From: Oikopleura dioica
Lineage: Eukaryota > Chordata > Appendicularia > Copelata > Oikopleuridae
Reading direction: 5' to 3'
Length of the DNA: 64,000 bases
Assembly: GCA_907165135.1 (NCBI GenBank)
Contig: OU015566.1
Span: forward strand, 7,424,157-7,488,156
In this document: in pieces, positions 22,604 through 33,443 of the stretch
Position numbering within the stretch: the first letter of the stretch is position 1
Layout: each line of letters begins with the position of its first letter
Position numbers and translations under genes: made by a program
The notes under the pieces: model-generated
Told to the model about the DNA's origin: nothing
Database searches by the model: none
Seen by the model: the letters and a program-made list of their open reading frames with translations, nothing else

Positions 22604-25600
22604 ATGCCGTCAAATCCTAACGATGTCAAAATGGTATGTAAGAAGCGGACCCCCTTAAAGCCGGTTGTCCTTGCCGGAGATTTTATCTGATCCGCGAAAT
22701 GATCCGCATAATTTGTGAAAATCGAAGTTCTGAATCAACAAATCACGTACCACCCAATTAGCCTGAATGTTTATCAAAGACCTGGCTAGGCAATTCCAGC
22801 GCTAGAATGACAATAGCAGACCCCACAAGGGGTAAAATACCTATTTAATTAGTAAGAGTCAGTACCCGCGGGGCAGAGTCGCGCAGGAATGTCGACCACG
22901 ATCCTTCAGATCAGAGTCTCTCAGTCCGAAAACGCCTCAGATAAAGAAATTTAATTCCTGTCTATATTTTCAAATAATAACATCATTTCCCAAGGCCGTA
23001 ACTGATACCAGACCGGCCATAAAGGAAATCTTCGACGTCTTAAATCGCTTTCATAGCAATTAAAATTAACGTAATTCATTGATTCAAAACTTATGATAAG
23101 TTCAAGAATGGCCGGTCTATCAGACCGAACCTTCGGCTAATAAATAATTTCATAAAACTCTCCGAAATTTTAACGACCCGTGCTAGAGCAGATTTTTTAT
23201 GAAAAGGACCTCCGTTGATGACCACGAAAGCGTTTAATTTTCGTTGCGGGTTGTACTCATCAATTATTTTTTTAAAGTCTATTCGTAAAGTTGCGTTTTC
23301 TTGGACCGATTGATGTTTATTGCATTGCCCGGTCATAAATTTTGAACTCTAGAATTATGACAGGTCTAGCATACGGGCCATTCAGGAACAGCCCCGTGAG
23401 AATAAATTGCTTTACGAGTAATTCTCTAATCCAGTGAGCTATTCAAAATACTTTCCCGCGATTTATGAAGGGATTTTTTAACCCCTCAGCGCATTTCTGC
23501 CAGTTCTGCGGGCGCAGGGCATGAACTGTAGATTCCCTTATGCTTTATGGTTAGGGTTAGGGTTAGGGTTAAAAAGTCCGCTTTGATAACTCTTGGCAAT
23601 ATTTTTCGCAGGTCCGATATTGTTGATGTCACCAGTCGGTTTCAGCAAATGAGCCTGGATCAGTGCGGACGATTATTTTACATAAGTGCTCACCTTAACA
23701 ACTGAAACCTGATATGCCAAGGATCAGCCACATTTACGGTCAAAAATTGACTCGATACTTCAACGCCCTACTTTTTTTGCAAATTAACAAAAAACTCAAT
23801 TAATTTAATTAACTATCTACCAATTCAAATGAACTCAGAGGGTTGTTGCGGAGGATCTTGTCCGATGTGACGCGTTTTGTTTGCTCAACCCTTGTTCCAC
23901 TGTAGCTCTGGGTCGAGGGTTTTGTACTTTTTTGATAAATGAAAGGCTCGTTTAGCGATAGTACGTGAAAAGACTCGGCCAGGGCCCGGTGTCACTTTCT
24001 AACAGCCACCTAAAAATACAATCATCCAACAATTACCGTTAGAAATACAACTCTACTAAGAGAAACTGCAAGTCGAATAAGGGAAAGAGAGAGATAATTT
24101 TAAAAAGAAGACGAAATTTTAATGGTAAATATAATTTCTGTCGAATAGCCATAAAAGGAATTTTTTGTTTTATTTTTTAATTTTATGTTATAAGAAAGTC
24201 TAGTAGACAGATTCTAGAGAATGAAAAGGAAGCAGCGAAAAAGATATTTTGATAATAAAAAGTTCAATTTTTTGACGACAACGTTTCAGTTCATGAAAGA
24301 AGAGCAGTTCATGATGCCGGCAGGATTCGACGAAAACGACAAAAAGACGCGTGACAAGTGTCTCTATCTGAAGCAGCTCCTGGCAGATAAACGCACGATG
24401 GCCCAGATGCCCGGCGCTTTCACTCACCTTGACCGCCTCTTAGACGATGGTAAGTACCAAAGAACTTTTTATTGAAAGATTTGATATGAGAAAATGTTTG
24501 GACAAAAGAGTAAAAAAGTAAAATTTAAAAATCCCCGTGTCTAAAAATCAAAACAAGAGGCATCATTTTGAAGTGCTCCCGCGGTGAAGGCAAAGCCAGC
24601 CTCCAAGTGCCGCGAAAATATACGAAACAAGGGGCGGATTCAGGCTCAAGTGCGTGCACCAGCCCGGCTTATCTGAATCCCTTCGTTCTTTTGAACACCT
24701 CCGTGGAGGAATTAGATGCGAATAAACACCACAAAAATATTTTCAACAAAACACTTTCTTTCTTGGAAACTTTTCAAATCTGGTCTTTCTTTTCAAAAAA
24801 AGAGTAGAAATCGAGAATTCAAATCTGACAGTAGACTTTACTTACAGGCTTTACATAGTGATACCCTTATTTAACTTGACCATAAATGTGCAAAAATAGG
24901 GAGATCACTATCATAATTCTTGGAGAAAACGGTCTGTTTTGGCTCTTAAAATTTCGAAAAAAGAAAAAAAAGAAAAGCTTGGCTCATTAATAAAATAGTA
25001 AAAGACAAGGAAATTCTAGCCGCGCGAGCAATGATCGAGCGCCACGGGGACGTCAAGATTGATCGTCATGTTTCCTGGGGCGGAGATTCCTTCTAACTTT
25101 GAAATTGTAGCTTTCGTCTAATTTTTAGAATCAACTCTTGATAATCAAATAATCATAAATTATCATTTGTCATCTTTTTCTTCTTTTTCACCCGTGCTAT
25201 TTTCTTTCGCAAAACACTTGTCACGTGATTTGAGATTAAAAAAAGAACACGATAAGACCCGCAAGTTTGACTAAAACAAAAGACTGGTAAGGGTTGAGAA
25301 AGTACCCAAAAAGTTCAGCCTGGGTATGAGAGAAACATAAGAGGTAGGAGCACTTATCATATCACCTCTTGAGTAAAATTATCTGGGACCGGCTTTTTGC
25401 CGGAAATAGAGTTATGATTTTTCTTCTCATAAAAATCCTGGGTTAAGAAGAGACGGGACACAACAGACTTTGCGGACTGTTTTGGTGCTCTATCAAAATT
25501 CGGAAGTTTTATGATGATTTTTACAATTGCAATTGCCAAGGGTCGATAATTTCCTCGAGTCCGACTCAATCACGTTCGGGCTCGTCAAGCTTAAGGGCCT

Positions 25601-28600
25601 TGATGTTTAACGAGGCTGATCATTTATAGCGCGCTTCTAAATCATTCAAGGTCTAAAAATTTTAAAAGTACGATGAATAATGTTTAGTAAAAATTGCTCC
25701 TCAGGAGCCGCTTCATGTTTCTAGCGCTCTTTTTGCAAATCGGATTTGATTCACTTGCTGCTGACGATATGCAAGTCAAGCGAAGCCCGGGACAGGGATT
25801 TTAAATAGGGCTAGAATGATTAAATTCCAGAAATTATTTTATCAATTTTTTTTTGAAAAGTCACCCTTTTTTATCGTTTAAAATCGTTTGAGACAACAAA
25901 ATTCTATTTTAAAAATCGGGTCTCGTTGTAAAATTGTGTTTCGATTGATTGCCAGTTTTTTTCAATCAACTCGGCCCGCTGTAATTTCCCCCGAGGCGCG
26001 TGTTCTTCCCTGGCGGCCGCTCGTTCTCTACGTAAAATGGGGCTTGATTTGTCAACTCTGGCGGCGCTAATGAACTCGGTATCTCTTGCCAGAAAGCGCG
26101 TACCGCAAGGAAACCAAAAGGCACGCAATCTCAGCCCACAACCTTTGGCTTATCGACTTTATTGGGAAATTATTACGCCTCAAACTATTGATACACTTAC
26201 CGACTTTTTTTACCGGTGGAATTTCGCATCAAATTTTTATGACGCTGGAAAGAATTTGTACCGCATCAAAGATCTTAACCCTGGGCTCGGCAACCTGTGT
26301 AGAAAACCTGAGTAAGGTTCTGAAGAGCTAAAATGAAAAGCCGCATAGCGGCTTTTTTATAAAGGAAGCCGCGAAGCGGCTTCCCAATTCATTCACTATA
26401 ATTATTTTTAAAATACTCGCGAAGCCGCTTTGCGGCTTCGTTATTGAGAAAGCCGCTACGCGGCTTTTCATTTTAGCTTTTCAAAACCTTACTCAGGTTT
26501 TCTACACAGGTTGCCGAGCCCAGTCTTAGCCCTTCCAGGCACTTTTACCAATTTAGGGGTAGCGAGAAAGAAACTGTTTATAACCGACTTTTTGTGTTGA
26601 ATAATAACCGCATCGTGCAAATGCCAGGAAGCTGGGATCGGAAGGCTGTTTATCGAAAGAATGCTTATCATTTTTTCGAATCTTGAATTCCGAATTTGAA
26701 AAAATGTAGAATTCGAACGAGACCGGTTTGTTTGATATTGAAATAGAAAAAAAACGCAGTTGGTGTTTTTAGTTTGGAACAGGTGTTTTAATCTTTCATC
26801 CACTACTTGAATCGCTCAATGACCAGCTCACTTTTGGTACAAATGGACCCTCGAGCACACGCACAGACGGCAAAATATAACTTCGAATAACTAACTCCGT
26901 CTTGCTGTTAATTTTTTAATTTCTGAAAGAGTCTCAATTTTAAATTTTGCCAACAAGTTCATTTCTTAGCAATCAATTTTAACCCATTACGGCTCTTGGA
27001 CCATCTTTCTGGTTCAAGAATTGAAATGAAAATGCAAAATGGTTGACTTTTCTTTCTTCAAAAATCTTTTCAGAAAAGCCGCATGCGGCTTTTTATTTAA
27101 AAAAATCAAAGAAACAACCTTGATAGTAAATTTTAACCCATTACCTCGTTTGGACCATCATCTTGGCTCAAGAATCAAAAATAGTGAAAATTTCAATTCG
27201 CCAAAAACTCTTTTTCAAAAGCCGCATGCGGCTTTCTTTTCTGAGAAAAGAAATGACCCTAGTTGTAATCAGTTGAAGAAAAAGATAAACTAAAATAACC
27301 ATACTAAAACTCTCCGTCGAACTTCAATTCTTCTGGCCGTACTTTTATGCACATAATTCTTCGATTGCCATCGGCGCATATGTATCAGCCTTTTTCTTTT
27401 GGTTTATCAGCGGTGGTGTCCCGCGGAGCGCCCTCTTCCGAGGCGCCTTGGCTTTGAGTTTCTGGGCAAGAGCGGCTTGAGCGCGCTGCTGAGCCGCGCT
27501 TGGGTCCATTCACTTTGTGACTCCCTCTGTGTTCTTCTCGCCTCTGTAACGCGCCAAGAAGAAAAAAAAAAAACGCGAAAAGTGAATTTCCTTTTTTGAA
27601 AAAAAATAACAACAAGACAAGAACAAAAGAAAGAAGAGCGCCGAAATTATAGAGCTCGCAATAAAAGATCAAAGAAACGAACAAAACAAAGAGATTTTGC
27701 AAAAAAAGAGAGATAAGAAAAACGCAGAAAAGAAACAGAAAATAACATGCAGGGGCCTCTGCATACGATCGGGGCAGCTACAGTAGCGGCACCGTTCAAG
27801 GAAAAGGGCCATAGTATCTGACTCCTCAATTTCAGTAATTGAAATTAACGCTTGAGTAGTTTTTTCATTACTCAGTAGTGGCGATAAATCACTGATTTCC
27901 CTACCACTTGATGCTTTAATTAATATTTAATGGAAGCACTTTTTATTGAATTCTTGAGATGCTGGATTTTAGGTTCAGAAAACTCAAGAATTTGACTTTT
28001 GTTTTCGACCTTTTTTCGCCATTTTTTGTTCTTAAAATTTTGGATATTTTTGTTGTTCCCATCCAAAAATAGGTTCAAAAAGAGCTTTCCGCTCTTGACC
28101 ACCCAGTACCATGAGTAAGGAGTAACCGGAAACGACCTCTCAACACATGTAGCCAAGGTTGAGGAGCATCGTTGCGAGTCGGGTTACGCGAGCTGACACT
28201 TATCCAATTTTATAAACTCGTTCTCACGATAAATACGCCGCATTATGACTGATTAAAAACTTGTTAACACTCGACTTTCGCGCTGCTCAGTGCTCGCATC
28301 CGGCGGCGAATGTTTCCGACTTAAAAATGCACCATAAACATTATTACTCTTAATTACAAGCATTTTCATTGGAAGCCTAAACTTGAGGTACCAAAGTAGC
28401 CCTTCCCAAAGCCCGCCGAAAAGCCACTAGAAAGAAACGGAACCCAAATGAATTCGTCGACGAGATCTTCCAGTCCCCTCGATAGACCTGCGGCAAACGC
28501 TAGTCCGCAGGACAAAGATCGAGCTACCTATCTTCAACAACTAATCAAAGACCAGAAAACTTGCCTTAATTACCCTAATGTCTTTCATCACGTGGAAAGA

Positions 28601-31600
28601 TTATTGGCCGATGGTGAGTTTCAAAGTTATTCTCATGTTTTTCGTTATCGTTTTTACAGATGAAGATGATAGCTCATCAAAGGTGGACATAAATTAGCTA
28701 GACTCTATTGTTGGTATAAACTTTCGAGTATCCCCATAAAGAAAAATTCAAATTTTTCATACGATTTATATTCTTATGGTTTCCATTAATCTTCTTTTGA
28801 CCCGTGAACGGCCTCTGCTTGCAATTATTTAGAGTTTATCTTTTGGCCCTTTTCAACTTTCAACGCCCTTTGTCAACTTGAGAGCAAGAACTGATGGGTA
28901 GCAACTGGGAAATATCTGCAAAGTGAAGGGTGCTGTTATTTATGAGAGTTCAATGATGAGAGTTTTTTTCGGGAGTTTAAAAGTTTTTTAAAGTTGATCT
29001 CCCGCGGCGGATATCATTGCCGGCACACGCTGGGGCGGACATTTAGTTCGTATAGACGCCCCTCTGCGCGGCTTTAATCACATCGTGTCCATGAACATCG
29101 AGCCAGGCCACAATTCACACCACTTAGCCACGGCTCACTGAGTGCTAAAACTGACCAAGGCACTCTTCTCCCTGACGTGATAATTGAGCGCTAGAAGAAT
29201 TCCGAAAAGGAATTTCGAACTGTCCAAAACAGACAAGGCACAATTTAAAAACAGGAAACTTGATTTTGGGGGTAATCTTTTATGAACTTTCCAGATTTCC
29301 TCACCCATTTAGTCCAGTATAATTGAAAAATAAGGGTGGAAAAGATCATCCTTGTCTGGCCGTTTTTATCGCGCCGCTTTTCGCTACTGCCTAACCGAGT
29401 TTGCAGATTATAAGCAGCTCAACAAAATGAACTGCTGGGGGTGATTTGTGTGTTCAGCCAGGGCAAGCTCGACAAGCTTGTTAAGGTCATCAAAGTGGTA
29501 AGTCGCGTGGCTTCCGCCGAGAAAGAGTTAGACAACTGACACCTTTTATCCCCAAAAAGGATATTTCCCTGTCATAATAAACCGGCCCCCGTGCTAACTC
29601 TTGTTACTGCCTATATCCCCCTTTCTTTTCAAAATACAGCAGTGTATCATTTTCCAAAAGAGCGCTAGAATGATTCGAAAATACGGAAAAATCGTATGCG
29701 AAAAAGTTCACCATACTCTTTTTTCAACAATAATAGTAATTTTTATCTGAGAAGCGGACGAGTTGAAGGGTAATCTTAGTTGTTTGTTGTTGGCGTTGTC
29801 AATTATCCGCTTCAAGAAATGTATACTTTAATAAGCGTAAAAACAAAAACGGCTCCGGTGGAGCTACTCGAGTAGCGAAAACAACGTGCCCGCTCGGCCT
29901 GATCCGATGCCCATTGTATTTAGTCACCAGAAAGTATATAGTTTCACACAGCCTTTTTCTACGAACCGCTATTCACCGCCGCCAAGATCATAACTTTTCA
30001 AGAAGAAAAAAAAAGCTGCTCATGGGAAAAGAATCCTTCTTGATTCATTTCTACAGCCGAGAGCCATTATAAGACCACCCCTAAAATCTAAAAATATTTT
30101 CCCGAATTTCGGAAAAAGCGACCTTGAGTTTGACAGTTGTTGTGTTTTTGACGCGTGCTCAATTCGAGTGTATGTGAGAAACATTCCGGTACGCTTGTTA
30201 AGGTTTTTCTATTTGAAATTTGCAAGAAGATTAGCTTCAAACATTCTCAAAGACCGCACAGCTGCGGCTTACGTCAGTTTGTTGCATATGAGACATTTTT
30301 TCGCAGTATAAAGCGGCAACTTATTAACAAAGATCTTATAAGAAAAACCTTAAGGGTATCGAGTTTAATCAATCTTGAAGGAGAAAATGAAGCCCTTGGA
30401 CTAGACAGGGCCCAGATCAAGTCTCAAGTGGGCAGATAAATCCACCTCCGAAGGAAGGGCTCTAAATTGCCGCTAATTGGGGGCCGATTTGTGGCCCATT
30501 TTCTACTCGAAATTCAAGAAACTTTAAGTTCATCACAGTTTTATGATATCCCCAGAAATGATCGTTTTTTACTTTCAGAAACATAAAAACACTGAGGAAG
30601 GCCCACTTGCTCCTCCAGCCAGTGCGCGGAGGAAAAGGTCGAGCAGTTATTAGCGTCAGCCCGGTGAATTATTTTTGAATTATTCATCACACACTGACTT
30701 TACATTTTGGCACCTTGGCCGAACATTTGATTTTTCAAAACAAAAATAGAATTTTCAAAAAATAAAAAAAAATTCAAAAATACCAACTATCAAAAAGTTC
30801 AATAAAAAGATTCTTCGAAGAATTCAAAAAATTGAATAAAACCTCATTTTCGGCTTCAGAAATCGTCAAAGTCCGAAGCGTGCTATTCCAAAACAACACA
30901 AAACCTCTCGAACTGCCGACTCCAACTGGGAAGACTGTAACTCTTTCGAAAAAAGTCTTTGTTCCGGCAAAAGATTATCCAGACGTGAGTCAAAGCTACA
31001 ATCGCAGAAGTGTCTGAGTGACTATTTTAGTACAACTTTGTGGGGCGAATACTTGGGCCAAGAGGACTAACCGCCAAACAACTCGAGCAAGAGACGGGTT
31101 GTAAGATCATGGTGCGCGGAAAGGGCTCGATGAGGGACAAGAAAAAGGTGAAATTTCTTCACTGTGCATTTTTTCAAATTCTTCATTTTAGGAGGAGCAA
31201 AACAAGGGCAGGCCAAACTGGGAACATTTGAATGAAGAACTCCATGTTTTAATCACCGTTGAAGATTCCGAAAACAGAGCTGAAGTCAAATTACAAAGAG
31301 CGACGCAAGAAATTGAAAAGCTCCTAGTTCCACAGGTAAAAATGCTTATTCCAACAAGAGGTACAATCTCTTCCTTTAGTCCGAAGGCGAAGATGACCTG
31401 AAAAAGAAACAGCTCATGGAACTGGCGATCATCAACGGAACGTATCGAGACAATTCGAATGGAAAAATGGCCGCAGCAAACGGGTTAAATCGGTTAACGA
31501 TGCCCGGTCTTCTTCAGGCACGGATCAGAACCATAGTTGAACTTGTCGCTTCTAAAAGCTTTTTGATGATCCTGTAAAAGTCGACGAACCCAGCATTCCG

Positions 31601-33443
31601 TCTTCCAAATCTCATGACGCCCATGGCTTGCGCTCCTGGCCTTATGAATACCTCAATCCTTCGCCCAGTAAGTCCAAGTTAATTCTGTTTGAGCTCAAAA
31701 TAAGGCGACGAAGATCAAATTCTAAAAAGAGATTTCAAGTAGAATCGCTAAAAAATCGTTCCAAATCAATCCATTAGCGTTGATCGACCAATTAGTTGGA
31801 AAAAATCGAAATTGCCAACGAATTGGTAAAACAACGCAAATGGGTTAATTTGTTAATTTTCTTGAACTTTCCAAATTGATTAAATTTAATCAAATCAGCC
31901 AAAAGCGCTTATAAATCACGCCATCGAATTCTTTACAACCGCAAATCAATGTTAAATAATCAGAGAGTTAAAAATTTTCGTTCAGCCCATTTCGATCAAT
32001 AGCAGCATGCAAAACATCGAGCAGCCGACATTATATTATGCACCTATGGTTACGGGCTGGTCAATCTGCGGCGGCAGCTTTTCCTAATTCAATTAGAAAC
32101 TTAGAAACAAAGTTAAGCCTAGTCCGTTGTTCATCCTTTTCTTCGCTGGTAATAAGAATTGGCACATGCAAGGTGTCAACGGAACATTTTTAGGAGCCAG
32201 CAGCTGATTCACACGTACTGGCGACAACTGTAATTCAATCCTTTCTTACAGTTGTTTAAAGCTAAATTTACTCTTAAAATCGAGAAGCCGCTTGCGGCTT
32301 CGAGCTTAAAAATCTAAAAGCCGCGCTTTCTCGAAGCCGCAAGCATCTCTTTTGTGAATCCATGACCAGCCCTAGAAAAGACGCCAGCCAGTATTCGTAC
32401 GCGACATTAAACGGCCTAAATGGTCTAATGGGCGCAAATGGCTTGGACTACGCCTCCCAGAACGTCTCGCCGAACGAAATGATGGGTGAGTCGCCTGGAG
32501 GAATGCCACTACCCGCCTCAAGCTCGAACGGGCATGGGCACCTACACAGTCAGTCAGGCACGGCGCTGGGCACCATGGGCGACCTGGTGCACAGCCGCGG
32601 GCACAGCCACCACGTGGTAGCCAACGGCAACTGAAATCAACAATGAGTTCATCCCCCAAAAAACAAAAACACATGGACAAGATGCCATTTTAAATATTTT
32701 TGTATTTTTCAATTACTATTATGCATAAAAAACGAAAACTACGGAGCCGGTTGCTTATTTGTTATTATTTTCTGCCAAAGTCTGAATTGCTCAATTTTTT
32801 TTCAGTACGAGTTGGTCCGCTTTTCATTCATAAAAAAATATTTTTTTGTTTCGAGAATTTTATCTCACACATTCCTCCTCCTGTACTTTATAATTTAAAA
32901 TTATTATTTCGCGATTTTTAAATGTGCAATTTCAAAAACCCCGAAACTGGGCGTCAATAAAAAGCCGACTTGAGAACCCTATCCGACGCAAATGAAGAGC
33001 TTTTTATTGCCGCCCGGTTATTTTTTAAATTACAGTAAGACTGATCTTGCACAAGTGAATATTTCTCGGCCTTGAAGGGGCTGAAAGTGAAACTATCTCA
33101 TCATGAATCATGACACCACTCTATCTTCAGTCCTTAAAAATCCCATGACAATGAATTTAAGGCGAATCCCCTTAAATTAGGGCTCTCCCCACTAGAACAA
33201 TGAATCCCAGACTCGTCATTTTGGGCTAATAGTGCCATAAGCTTTATTTTGAAAATATCAATGCTCTCCTCAAATTTCAACCTTGACGCTTTTTAAGGAT
33301 CAACTGGTGTGTCGCAAGGATCCTCGTCAGCTGGGCCGAGCGGTTCGGGCGGGCCGGGCCCCATCAAGGGCGCCCGGACTAGCCGGCCGACTCTCCAGCC
33401 CGGGCAGCATCCGTACGCGAGACCGAAAGGTACAGTAAGCTAA
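22604..33443 (+). CDS. QKI: QKI/Held-out-wings STAR-family RNA-binding protein
   Basis: STAR proteins bind ACUAAY-type sites and control splicing, stability and translation. One consistent form joins 22604-22633, 24290-24449, 30860-30984, 31031-31147, 31192-31335, 31380-31506, 31594-31667, 31986-32087 into 292 residues. It has a QUA1 dimerisation helix pair ([20 protein letters not shown]), a KH domain ([20 protein letters not shown], the variable-loop [11 protein letters not shown], then [20 protein letters not shown]) and a QUA2 segment ([17 protein letters not shown]). These are nearly identical to vertebrate QKI in the KH core. A second QUA1 exon at 28448-28613 shares the same phase. Alternative 3' exons extend to 33443. 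The KH exons have 44-46-nt introns, but the introns before them reach several kb, unusual for this window. The 31506/31594 junction is inferred from frame. Confidence 0.9.
23550..23571 (+). repeat. Interstitial telomere-type TTAGGG repeats
   Basis: Three to four TTAGGG units in an intron of the QKI-like gene. This short tract matches the metazoan telomere motif. Confidence 0.8.
24450..26272. other. Large QKI-like intron, left part
   Basis: AT-rich intronic sequence. No additional exon could be supported. Short reading frames here have no recognisable domain. Confidence 0.4.
26273..26531. mobile_element. MITE with about 75-bp inverted repeats and imperfect 8-bp duplication
   Basis: Arms 26281-26357 and 26449-26523 are near-perfect inverted repeats beginning CTGGGCTCGGCAACC. 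They are flanked by TCTTAACC (26273-26280) and TCTTAGCC (26524-26531), an 8-bp duplication with one mismatch, again hAT-like. The arms and centre carry AAGCCGC/GCGGCTT palindromes (about 26338-26356, 26364-26386, 26420-26440, 26449-26467). It lies inside a QKI-like intron. Confidence 0.75.
27070..27245. repeat. Two AAAGCCGCATGCGGCTTT palindromes with duplicated flanks
   Basis: Two copies of the same GC-rich palindrome (near 27076 and 27219) lie in AT-rich sequence. Each copy is preceded by related sequence (TTTTAACCCATTAC, GGACCATC), so a unit of roughly 140 bases appears to be duplicated. Confidence 0.6.
28448..28613 (+). CDS. QKI: Alternative first coding exon with second QUA1 domain (QKI-like gene)
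   Basis: An ATG-initiated exon encodes a Ser-rich leader and a second QUA1-like helix pair ([20 protein letters not shown], then HVERLLADG). It ends in phase 1 at a GTGAGT donor. The QUA1 exon at 24290-24449 also ends in phase 1, so both splice in frame to the acceptor at 30860. A separate promoter is inferred. The two forms would share the KH domain but differ in the dimerisation surface. Confidence 0.75.
28614..30859. other. QKI-like intron, right part
   Basis: About 2.2 kb of intron. No supported exon or element is seen. It includes a purine-rich stretch near 30005 and A-rich sequence directly before the KH-domain acceptor. Confidence 0.4.
32280..32345. repeat. AAGCCGC/GCGGCTT palindrome cluster
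   Basis: GAAGCCGCTTGCGGCTTC and a longer imperfect copy (AAAGCCGCGCTTTCTCGAAGCCGC) lie just upstream of the alternative C-terminal exon of the QKI-like gene. Confidence 0.6.
32362..33443 (+). CDS. QKI: Alternative C-terminal exons of the QKI-like gene
   Basis: An exon ending at 32485 (GTGAGT donor, phase 1; contains [19 protein letters not shown]) joins in phase to 33298-33443. The second exon encodes a Ser/Gly/Pro-rich stretch ending in [13 protein letters not shown] and a stop. The HPYxR motif resembles the C-terminal nuclear-localisation segment of the vertebrate QKI-5 isoform. A GT at 33430-33431 could instead splice to 34542, giving the ending RPKGYITI. How the first of these exons connects upstream is not clear from sequence. 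Without splicing at 32485 the frame runs to a stop at 32632-32634. Confidence 0.55.

Noticed and set aside
30155-30439. 94-residue frame in the QKI-like intron
   Set aside because: No phase-compatible splice sites linking it to the KH exons and no recognisable domain.
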